From Cladochytrium replicatum (lineage: Eukaryota; Chytridiomycota; Chytridiomycetes; Cladochytriales; Cladochytriaceae), in the NCBI GenBank assembly GCA_025526935.1, contig JAHLKD010000007.1:310001-374000 (forward strand): a stretch of DNA of 64,000 bases, written 5' to 3'. Positions 46,446 through 56,035 of the stretch are shown one piece after another. A model generated the notes under the pieces. That model searched no databases. It was not told the DNA's origin and saw only the letters and a list, made by a program, of their open reading frames with translations. Positions within the stretch are counted from its first letter, which is position 1; every line of letters begins with the position of its first letter. Both the position numbers and the translations under genes were made by a program.

Positions 46446-48031
46446 ATGAAGCTTTTCGGCGTTAAAAAAGCATCTTCTGGTTCAACCCTGACAATTCCGA
46501 TTCCTCCGAGCCTCCCAGCTGGATTCATTTTCAGAAAAGACCATGTCTTATACGAGCCTCTCACAGATGGTACCGCGGTGCCGTTAAAGTTTTGCAGCCT
46601 CAACATTCCGAACCTTCATGCCCTCGAAGATCGTCCTGGGGCGCCTGGAAACTGGGACATTCCAACTGAATGGGAGCAAAGAGATGCGCTCAAGTCCGTG
46701 TACTTGCTTGGAGGCAAGGTGGCTCGAATTTACGTAATCTCGGTGGGAGCTGCTCATCGGCATGTTCCTCAACCTGGTGTGTACAACGATCGCATGTTCC
46801 AAGCGCTCGACTCGGCTCTGGCGATTGCTTCCGAGTTTGGCATCAAACTTATTCTCGTCTGCGTGGATCAATGGAGTTGGTGGGGCGGAATTGAGCAATG
46901 GGCAGCCTTCCGCAACAAGCGTGAACTGCAGTTTTGGGAGGATCCGACCGTTCGAGCCGATTTCAAGCATATGCTCACCTATCTCGTTACCCGCGTCAAT
47001 ACGAAAACTGGGGTTCGATACTGTGACGACCCAACAATATTTGGATGGGAGACAACAAATGAAGGCGGAGGATGGGACTATACACCACCTGCCGATTGGA
47101 CTTTGGATATCGGTAAGCTCTTGATCCAATTTTACCTGCTCGCTGTTGTTTCAACTATTCAAAAAAATTGAAGCTCGCCACATCAAGTCCCTGGATCCTC
47201 ATCACTTGGTGATCGATGGAACTCTGGGCGGTCAAACTGCCTCAGGGTCTCCAAAGTGGGCCAAAGACGTCCTTGAATCCGAAGGGCTGGTGGATGTCAT
47301 GACCAATCACTACTATGTTTGCGATAGTAGCCTGCGAGACTATGCAAGATGGGCAGAGCGTGATTCAAAGCTAGCCAAAAAATACCGTAAAGCGTTTTTT
47401 GTTGGAGAATATGGTAATATTGAAACTCAAAGGCTGGTACCATGCTCCTTCTCTTATCGTTTGATCAGGTTTTGCTCCGACTGAAGCATACGACCATTTG
47501 CTCCGCTGGGTATCATCAAGTGAAAATTGTGCTGGCACTCTCATATGGTCATTACGATTTCACGCGCGCGACGGGGGATTTTATGTACATTCAGAAGACA
47601 AAGGTTATTGGGCATACCACTTCCCTGGTTTCCCAGAGAATTCTTCAAATGGGTTTCCTTCGGACGAAGCGAAAACGGTTGCTTTGATACGTAAATATGC
47701 GCGAAGTACCCAGTCAAATGCGTCTGCGGGAGGAAGCAAGGCAAAGTTGGAGTCACCATCACTATGGCAGGACAGTAACGGCTTGCGTTTTCGAGGCTCG
47801 ACCGGGGCGTATATGTATCGTGTTCTGCGTGCGTTACCCGCCCCATCACCTCCGTCCCAGGGTTGGGAGGAAGTTGGAACTGTTTTGGACAATGTTAAAC
47901 CAGGAGAAGCACGAATTCCCCACATATGGGTTCTGCGTGGACATTGGTTTTGCATTTGCGCAGTTATGCAGGGAGTGGGGGGGAGAGAGGGTGATCAAGT
48001 TGCATACTCAAACCCATTAATTGCAATGTAA
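46446..48031 (+). CDS. GH5 beta-mannanase-like glycoside hydrolase
   Basis: Three exons (46446-47112, 47174-47413, 47469-48031) give 489 aa. The fold and motifs fit glycoside hydrolase family 5, closest in pattern to fungal endo-beta-1,4-mannanases: a VARIYVIS strand, the acid/base Glu in GWETTNEGGG, SLDPHHLVIDG, the MTNHYYV strand, and the nucleophile Glu in FFVGEYG. The protein lacks an evident signal peptide (MKLFGVKKASSGSTL), unusual for an enzyme acting on external polysaccharide. A second in-frame ATG is not better placed, so a missed 5' exon is possible. The C-terminal 110 residues are poorly conserved, and another frame there is also open (ending near 48020), so the 3' end is less certain. 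Confidence 0.8.
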
Positions 48032-48094
48032 ACTGTTGAAGCATGTTTGTTGGAGAAAGCAAGGTAAAAAATCGGTAGTTAAGGGGAGAGACAT

Positions 48095-49620
48095 CACAGA
48101 TCCATACCCTCATCAACTACTTTGCGAATGACCTTCTTGCCCCGATCCAGTGTAAATACTGACCTAAACCTTCTACTGTTGTATATGAGCGGATCATGCA
48201 CATTTAGCTCACTAGCCTAATGTCAAGTACGTCATCGAGCGAAACAAATCCACATGAAATCTACTACCTTTGCGTTGAATCCTTGCGAATGCTTCGATGT
48301 GTCTGACAGTGATGGGTATGCTCTCTCCAATCTACGAATTTGATTCAGTTACGATTGGACACCAATGGTGGCAACGGTGACCTACCAATGACTCCCGACG
48401 CAAGTCAGAGTACAGGCTGGCAATATTGTCCTTGTCCATATCAGTGATTCGTGGAACCACATAGTCCTTCACAAACATGACATATTTTGTTTTTAAGAAG
48501 CTCTTGTGGTATAATCTACTAAGTGCTTCGGTTCGACTAGTCGTAGGCCGAAAACAACTCTAGCTTACATCAGGATTCTGTTCTTTCGGCTGTTCTGCAT
48601 TTTGTTCATTCGGAGCTTCTTGCTGTTGTTTCCTCACTACCACTCTGGGGTCTGGATGGCTCCGATGACGGCTCTCAACGACAAACCGCGCAAGCTGTTC
48701 ATCAACAACAGGGTCGACCAGGTCTTGCACAACCCAAAGAATTTCGAATCGAGACAAAATGGGTTCCGTCAATTTAAACATTTTGCGAGAATGGGATCAG
48801 CGCGCGTTGCAGGGCCAGCGTGTCGGATTTGCTGCAGCGATAACAGGGCCTGAAGTGTGGTTACGGTTCCAGCTTTGGAGATAACAATGCTCTGCTGTTC
48901 CATAGCTTCGTGGATTTAAGTTCTGCAAAAACCTTGTCAACAACGATGATGGCTCAAGTTGCCAGGAAACAAACCTATCCTCGTCGTTCATCATGTCAAA
49001 CTCATCGATCATGAATACCCCCTTGTCCGCCATTACGAGTGCACAACCCTCAACCCTCCAACGTCAACTCCTTGGAAATCGGTGTTTTCCTTGCGGATTC
49101 TTGAATGCCCCTCCGAACATCGATAATATGTGAGCTGTCTTGATATTTTCGTGTCCGAAAATAGACGGTGCGATGATTGAATAATCTACTGACACAATTA
49201 ACAGTTAACGTCAAATGTAATAAACTCTTACCCTTGGGTCCCGAGCTAGCTGCCTGATCTCCCTAACTTCATCTTCTGTCAAAAGGAAGCTCGCGTACCT
49301 GTCCTCCTTCTTTGAGATATGATTTGCTTCGATAATTTGTACTTAATACAGGGAATCCATTCTTCGTATTCAGGCTCATGTCAAAGTTGTTTCAGTAGAT
49401 GCCCGTTATTTCCTGTGATAATTGTTGAGTGGGTTTCTCAAACACTGCAGCATTACTTCAATCTCTTCTCCCAGCCGCACTGAGTCGACTAAGTCCCACA
49501 ACAGAATCACTTCCTTATGATGAGGTAATCAGCCAGCCGGCACTGAGCCAGGCGATTCTTGCAAGGTGATCTTCTGATAATTCCGATAAACTGTCTTTTA
49601 GCCAGAAATTACTGGTAAGC
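48095..49620 (-). pseudogene. MCM2 replicative helicase pseudogene
   Basis: Read from high to low coordinates, pieces in MCM2 order appear in several frames: TVYRNYQKITLQESPGSVPAG, stop, HHKEVILLWDLVDS, EIEV, EITGIY, stop, NNFDMSLNTKNGFPV, ANHISKKEDRYASF, IIAPSIFGHENIKTAH, then WTLEG-like, the Walker [54 protein letters not shown] and a C-terminal ITVRHIEAFARIQ. There are several in-frame stops and frameshifts. The segment between GHENIK..GGAFKNPQG and the Walker B part, which should hold the P-loop, is absent. GT...AG introns remain visible, so this came from a DNA-level duplication and not a reverse-transcribed copy. The intact MCM2 should lie elsewhere. Confidence 0.85.
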
Positions 49621-49829
49621 AAGTAAAAAGGGTACTCCAGACACACAAGGTTGGTGAGGGATGGGTTGTGTGCAATGAGAGGGCCAAGTTCAGTTTTTGA
49701 GCTGTTGTGTTCTAAATACTGTGAATGATCACTGTGAATGATATTTCTTTTTTAAAGTCTAGGTGCATGTCTTTCGATGGTTTGATGTTGTTATGTTTTG
49801 GTTAGCTCATTGTGTAGCTGTTTGATTGA

Positions 49830-50890
49830 CGATGGAAAGCGTAGGAGTTGTGGAAGACGATGAAGTTCGCGATCGCATGCTGCTGATGTGCTTGTTTTGC
49901 AACTGAGCAGGTTGACAGTTATGGTGTGTGCATTGTTGAGTAGCCAGAAGGGTGTTTTGTCTGGGGTGGCACAAGAAACGGTGGTGTAGCGTTGCGTGTT
50001 GTCTAGAGGTGTGGGTGTGTTCAGGGTTGTTATGAAATGGGCAATTGTTTGACCCTGTGCTTTGTGGATGGTGAATGCATCTGTGGGAAGAGGAAATTTG
50101 GATTGTGTTTCAAATTTGCTGTGTGTTGCGATCCATCCACTCCTATGTACGGGGGTGTGAGATTTCGGGCAAGTGGTGCTAAAGTGAAGATTCTGTTATT
50201 TTGATTAGTCTGTGCCTGTTACAAGAAGGAGAATAAAGGGGAGGTCTCCAGTTTGAGTATCGGACAGGCAAGCGTTTGATGCACGGACGTAGTCATTGAC
50301 TTCTGGGTTTCTTTTTAGGTTGTGTGTGTGGTGGTCTTCTGCAATGCACCATCATATTGGACAATTTGTTAATGCTTGTTGTTGAGATGCACCGTCCAGG
50401 TTGATATTTAGTCTCATAGCGTTGAATGGAGTGATGAATGAGGCATTGTCCCAGTTGTTGATGTTGGATGGTAGTGATTGTGGGTTCAAGCATCTGCTGC
50501 GTAGCATGGTCGCATCTTCTTTCTAGCATTTATGATTTCGAAGTCTTTGCCGGATTGCTGCATATGATGGTGTACATTGTTTGTTTTCTGCTAGTACTAC
50601 GGATCTTGGTATGCTTTGCCATAGGGCTATTCCAATTTCCGATTTCTGAACGCGGGGATTGGTGAGGTTGGTTTGTAGATTATATTGCTGGAGCTGGTGG
50701 TGCAGCTGGAACTTGTGGTAGTGGTGGTGTGATGGGTTGTGGTTCAGCAATCGTATTCCGATATAGGAGTCGAGAACATCCCTTTGATTTGGTGAAAGCC
50801 TTGACATCCTTGAAGTAGACCTTGAATTCCGTGAAGCAAGGCTCCACTGAAAGGCTTTGGTTTTGTGGATGTTGATGACATCGTTGGATC
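49830..50890 (-). pseudogene. PIF1-like (superfamily 1) helicase remnant
   Basis: Three pieces in family order lie on the minus strand: IALWQSIPRSVVLAENK...RQRLRN (50635-50523), NWDNASFITPFNAMRLNIN (about 50460-50400), and FPLPTDAFTIHKAQGQTI (about 50100-50040), the last being the conserved motif VI region of PIF1-type helicases, as in Helitrons and some other fungal elements. The frame between them has a stop and shifts. The N-terminal P-loop and DEAD parts are not found; upstream 50892-50690 has a Pro-rich frame of unclear origin. Either a mobile-element helicase or a host PIF1 relic is possible. Confidence 0.7.
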
Positions 50891-50892
50891 AA

Positions 50893-52599
50893 TACTCAGC
50901 TTCGAGAATGATTGTAAAATATCAAAAACATGATTGTCGTAGTTGTTGTTTTGTCCTCAGTTGGCCAAGCATCCCCTGAAGTGCATTGTTTCATGCGGAG
51001 CAACAGATGTCATGTCAGGAATACCTGATTCTGTTTAACAGATTTGATTTTCATTACTCCAGCCTTCTGCTCGTTTTGCATTGCCTGTGACAGTGAAAGC
51101 AATGAGTCATTGTGTTGACTGATCCTCAGGTAAAAGGAGAGGATGTGATTGCAAAAGGCTGTAGTATTCCAATCGTGGTGTGGTACGAAACGTTGTTGGA
51201 AGATGGACACTTTAACATCTTGAGACAGTGGAGGTGGGTTAGGAGACATTTTATTAGGGGAAACAACAGAGTCAAGCTTTGATTTAGCACTGCTCTCAAC
51301 ATTGGCTGACTCAGTCAGCAGTAAGCATCTGAAGTAGCGAGATTTCTGTGTTCGTACCTAGAATAGTCTGAGAGATCGTTGTCCAACAGGTGTGCTCGAG
51401 CGCCGATCCCTTTGGAAGCACCTGCTTCCTTTTGCGGTACATCTGGACGTCGATTCAGGGTTGCACACAGTTGTTGTCAGAGATACGACAGTTGACACAT
51501 CCACAATTTTGATATGGGTACAAAATAATTGTACATAGTAACGAATTGAGTGATGATGTTCTATTTGAACTGATTGAAAAACCAAGTAGGAAACTGGTTG
51601 GGAGATGTCAATACAAACCAGTACGAATGGAAGGTGACCTCTGCATGTTAAATTCTGTGTATCCTTGGAGGTCTTACCCATTATTTTGCGCAATAGGCTT
51701 TTTCTCTTGGGCTTGAGAGTTTTTATGCTATTGCTCGATTTATGTTTTGGGCAGTCATGCTGTTTATTTTCTTTATTGTCATTGTTGAATGTTCTTCTGT
51801 GTGGGAATATTCTGTGTGGGAATATTTAGTGCTGTGAGAGTGGCTGGTTCCTTGAGACAGTGGAACAAACCAAACACTCACACACCACAGTCTTCCTGGT
51901 TAGCAATCCCAGCCTTGATTTGTACTAGCCACAGAGTGCTTGCGTGCAACAAGGGAATTTGCTTTATCATCACCCCATATTCAACTGGGGCAAGAGACGG
52001 AACCTGGAGCTGTTGTGCTAGCTAAAGTACAGCTAAAGACGCCCTACCACTGCTAGGAGAAGCCCTTGGCCTTTAACACTGCATCACTATTCGATAGCCA
52101 AAGCTAACATTAGTTAAAAATTTGATCCTTTCAGCATCGCTTCTCATAATAAGTCTCTTGCTGCTTTCACAATTGCGTATATTGTATGAAAGCTAACGAA
52201 CACAATGAGTACAGATATTGAAAACGAGGTAAAAACTATTTCTGTAAACAAAACGTTGTGAGTTTCACATGAGCTTCAGGTGAGTGCTCCGTCAGATTGG
52301 TGTGGAAGGCACACGCAGATTCTCCACGCTCAAGACAACACAGGATTAGTAATGATTAATGAAGAATATCTGTGACAACGCATCAAGGTACTCATTGGTT
52401 TTCTCCATCTCAGCTGGCGGACTTTCATTTAATTGATCATTCTTCAATTAATGTCGATTGAAGCAACATGTGACCGCACTAACCTGTTTTCGCTGACTCT
52501 GGAGAACATGCCACTCTTGGGATGCTGTTTTTCACTCCGACTATTTGATCTCACATCCATCTAATGCCTTTTGAGTGTCATATTCAGTTTGGTGTGTTC
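50893..52599. other. Region without recognisable genes
   Basis: Two short minus-strand frames (51249-51010 and 51693-51358) have no known domain and may belong to the same decayed element as the helicase piece. A 15-bp direct duplication (CTGTGTGGGAATATT) lies at about 51797-51826. From 51840 to 52600 I see nothing. Confidence 0.4.
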
Positions 52600-52603
52600 A
52601 AAA

Positions 52604-53140
52604 TTATATCCTGCAAATCTTCAGCTGTGGTAAAACGCATATCACGTAGTTTCGGTAACCTTCGCACTCTGCACATGGATTTCCAATAAAATACCTTCTC
52701 GTGTCAGAGCACAGCTGGTCAGCGAGATGCTGATCACTTCCAGCTCCTTCAGCTGAATTTTGTTCTTCAGGCTTTCTACGCATGAAAGATTTTTGATGAA
52801 GTTCACAGTCAAATCTAATTTTCAAGGGACTAGCATCCTTCAAGTTTTTCGATCACAGTAATGTTGTTAAGAGCAAGATTCAAGTAACAAAGTTGTTTTA
52901 ACGTTTGTAAATTCTCTGAATGGACTATTGATCAATAGAGATCATCAGAGCACGAAGCCTCCATACCTATCTTCTAGATTATGTTGTTCTGCATCAGCAA
53001 ATTTCCAGATGTCGACATTATACGTCCAACTTCTTAATCTTCTCCATATCAAACTGATGCAAGGCAATCTCTTGTAACGATGAAAGTTCACCATCGTTGT
53101 GCTCCGCTCGTGACTGGAATAACTCCTTGTTAACTGAAAT
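52604..53140 (-). pseudogene. DNAAF11 (LRRC6) dynein assembly factor pseudogene
   Basis: On the minus strand, pieces match LRRC6/DNAAF11 in order: SRAEHNDGELSSLQEIALHQ, then CRHLEI and LLMQNNII in different frames, CYLNLALNNITVIEKLEGC, KLDLTVNFIKNLSCVESLK, and finally FIGNPCAECEGYRNYVICVL with LPQLK, the LRR-cap region. Stops occur at the position of the family's WCRD tryptophan, after NNII and after LEGC, and at least two frameshifts are needed. A CTGAC branch site and CAG acceptor precede the first piece, and a GTATGG...ATAG intron is visible, so introns were retained. The family is needed for preassembly of axonemal dynein arms, which supports a flagellated ancestry. Only the N-terminal LRR part is present. 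Confidence 0.8.
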
Positions 53141-53221
53141 AAGTCAGTGATTAGTCAAAACGGTGAAATTTCGTTTGAAGTATTGCATTTATTTATTTTC
53201 CCCATAAATCAATAACGCGAA

Positions 53222-54702
53222 ATGTCACGTCCAAACCAGAGGTGGCATAGCCTGGCTAGAAATGTCTATCAAGAGTTCAGAGAGTGTGCACTTGCAGACG
53301 GCCATGACGAAGCCAAGTTGCGTCAGTTGGCAGAAATACTTTTCCTTTCTCCAATGCGTTGGGAGGATGAGCCAGTTTGGCGAATTGGTGTAGAAATACT
53401 TTCGCACAATAAGGAGGGAAACTCGCATCGATCGGAGAGGCTCTCAAGATTCCTCAACAGAATTTTGGAAAGCCGAATAGATGGGGTAACTTTTCGAGGA
53501 GCCAAAAATTGAATATTTTTCATATTTTTAAAGAAAATCGACTTGCTCTGGGAGATTACAGCGGAAAAGCTTGCGGCAGGACATGTCGAGGATGCTTTGA
53601 ACGGAATAGAGGCGTGAGTTCGTGTCATATTCATGATATGCTCATGCTGAGTCGCTCTCATCAGGGTTATTGGTATTAAACCATACAACGAAAGTAGCAT
53701 TCTCGTGGGGTATGCAGGTCTCCTTTCAGCAGTATTGTGGAAGCAGGAGGATCAGGGCTCAAATCAATACGGAACAGGAGGTATTTTATTGCCTCAAACC
53801 AATATACCGAGCTGATTCAAAGATAGGGCATTGTGCAAACGCACTCCAGTACCTTCGCGAGGCAATTAAGATGAATGAAGATGCCCAGCTTTTTAAAGAT
53901 GTACTGAAGCAGGTTCGGAGGCATACTTTTGGAGACGGTTGGTTCTCACGATGAACAGCTTTTGTCAGCAACAGCTTCGGGCATTGACAATTTAACCATC
54001 ACCTCCGGTATACAAAGGATGGAATCATCCATGTATGAATCGAGCAATGCCCAAATGCCACAGCAAAGCGCAAATTTCAACATTAAAAGGATTACTGAGT
54101 TGGTGAAGGCCGATCCATACACACCTGTCTCACACATTCGATCGGCGATCGGAGCCTTCGTCAAAACAAAATGTTTGATGAGAAAATTCAAACAACAGCT
54201 TATGGGCTAACTTTCACCAACAGCTGCTCTGAATCGTGGCGCTGATCATAGGTTTCATCTTGAACCAATCCTGGAGGTTTTGATCTTCCGCGCTGAGTAC
54301 GATATAGAGTCCAAAGATGATGCTGACTGGCTCTGGACAACGTTAAACGAAACCTTAAACTGTGCAATGTAGGCTTGTCTGTTCACAGCACCTGAAGTCT
54401 TACATCACACCAGTAAAGGAGGCGTCCAGCTGGGAAATTGGAAAGCTATGTCTGAGTGGTGGCCACAATTGCATCTGGATCCCAGGAAGCATCCATCGAA
54501 AGTGAACAGAGGTAGAATATTTTAGATCTATTATGCTATTTACATGGTCTAATATGTGTTTACAGAGTTATATATCAAGAAGGCCACGGCGTGTGCACTG
54601 CTCGGCCCAACTCAAGTGCCTGAGATTGCGAGAATGATCGGAGAGGCTGTTGGTGTGCTCACAGATACGGAACGGGAATACTTCAATCGCTTCGTGGAAT
54701 AA
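53222..54702 (+). CDS. TAF1A-like protein (RNA polymerase I SL1/TIF-IB subunit), tentative
   Basis: Eight exons (53222-53485, 53534-53613, 53665-53780, 53827-53912, 53959-54172, 54224-54368, 54414-54511, 54566-54702) join exactly to 379 aa. The N-terminal part, including EPVWRIGVEILSHNKE followed about 40 residues later by EKLAAGHVEDALNGIEA, recalls the LWRIGSEIL and following TPR-like helices of human TAF1A, in the right order and spacing. The rest is alpha-helical with few recognisable features and ends ADTEREYFNRFVE-like (TDTEREYFNRFVE). If correct, it would belong to the promoter-selectivity factor for rRNA genes. A generic TPR protein is the alternative. The donors at 54173 (GTTTGA) and acceptor at 53826 are less canonical. 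It converges on SGF29 with 20 bp between stop codons. Confidence 0.55.
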
Positions 54703-54722
54703 TCGTGATTCCACTCCGTGAA

Positions 54723-55943
54723 TCAATTTGGCGGCATTTCAAGCACCCACTCTGGCTGTATGTGTCGGTCAAACCCGCCGTCGTCTTCAAAATGGAGAAT
54801 GTAGTGTCCAGGCATGACCTTGTTCTTTGTAATGCGTTAAAAAGGAGGAGTGTCAATTCTAATTATAAACTTACTTTGCTGGGAGAGCACTTCACGACAG
54901 CTTTATAGAAGCAACTAGTTTGTGGAAAGAGTGCAATTACTGTGCGTCCCTCTGGAAACTCGGTATCCCTGGCTTCTTTTGGGATAGGTATGATCGCCTT
55001 TGGCGGGAAAATGTATCGCCTTATAACATTCAAAATGACAAGAAGGTTTTAACAAACGAGTATCAAAGTTGTTTCACGAATCAAACTCACTTTCGCTCTC
55101 CTTGTGGGTCGTTTTCGTCGTCCTCCGCATCCTCAACCTCGTATCTAAGCGTCCTAAGCAAATTTACGATGGTGGAACTGAGGGAGAGAACCTACTTATT
55201 TGTTTCGGCGAGATATTTAATGATTATGGCCAGAATGTGGAAGTTATTCTTTTGTGGGCGAATCGCAACCTGCAATATGGAGAATTATAGTCAGTTCTCA
55301 AATCCTCCTGTTTACGCACCTTGTCCCCAACTTGTAATCGAGTCTTTGGAACATCCTCCATTCTAAGCAAACAAAGTCAAAAAATTCGACAGAGTGGCTA
55401 TCGTTAAGAGCATACGTTCTGGTGCGCTTTGCTAAGGGAATGCTACTGCTACTCCGCACTTTAGGTTTTTCATCCAACTTTCTCTTTTTCCGTTTCACAT
55501 CCACACCTTCATTGATGTGCGCAAGTTGTAAAAATTAAGATTTGAATTGAGAATTTTCCTACCTGTTTCCGTTGCGACTTTGAGGGCAGCAAGAATGTCA
55601 AGTCGTTCGATAGCTTTTGAAATGACACTACCATGCGCCTTAAACTTCCAAACAGGCTGAGTATTTCTGTTCATAGTTTACCTTTGCTCTTCAGCTGTCT
55701 TAAGATATGCTTCATTGTAAATCTCTAACAGCCGATTTGCTTCCTTTAAGTTGAAGGTACCTGGTACATGGTTCATTACCATAGGTGAAATATCACAATC
55801 AACTTACGTTCTTCACCTTGTTTCGCCAGCTTCGAATGAATTCTCTCAAATTTCTTTGAGATCTCCTCATTTTCGCGTTGTAGCCTTTCCAAGGCGGTGA
55901 GCTCTACTCCCACTGCTCTCCAAGTTTCACACTCTTCGTCCAT
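54723..55943 (-). CDS. SGF29: SGF29, tandem-Tudor subunit of SAGA
   Basis: Exons 55808-55943, 55563-55760, 55416-55506, 55320-55362, 55196-55269, 55091-55153, 54875-55019 and 54723-54818 keep phase throughout (282 codons with stop). The N-terminal 90 residues are coiled coil. A basic segment (KRKKRKLDEK) precedes the double Tudor domain (about residues 140-281): LQVGDKVAIRPQKNN, LRYEVEDAEDDEND, FPEGRTVIALFPQTSCFYKAVV and ILHFEDDGG, all matching SGF29. The family reads H3K4 methylation and recruits SAGA/ADA acetyltransferase modules. Oddity: an in-frame TAA at 55678-55680 falls after KTAEEQR. It is bracketed by GT at 55681 and AG at 55667, a 15-nt segment whose removal keeps the frame. Either an extremely short intron, a recent nonsense change, or a start at the ATG just after it is possible. 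Confidence 0.85.
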
Positions 55944-56035
55944 TCAATTGATTGTTACACAAGCCACTACCAGCTCCAGGCCCTCATAAATTTATCAAAT
56001 TTGCATTTATTAGAAATTCACCGCTCAGTAAGACG

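Noticed and set aside
46584-47129. 181-codon minus-strand frame inside the GH5 gene
   Set aside because: It is antisense to exon 1 of GH5, which has the catalytic motif and correct splice phases.
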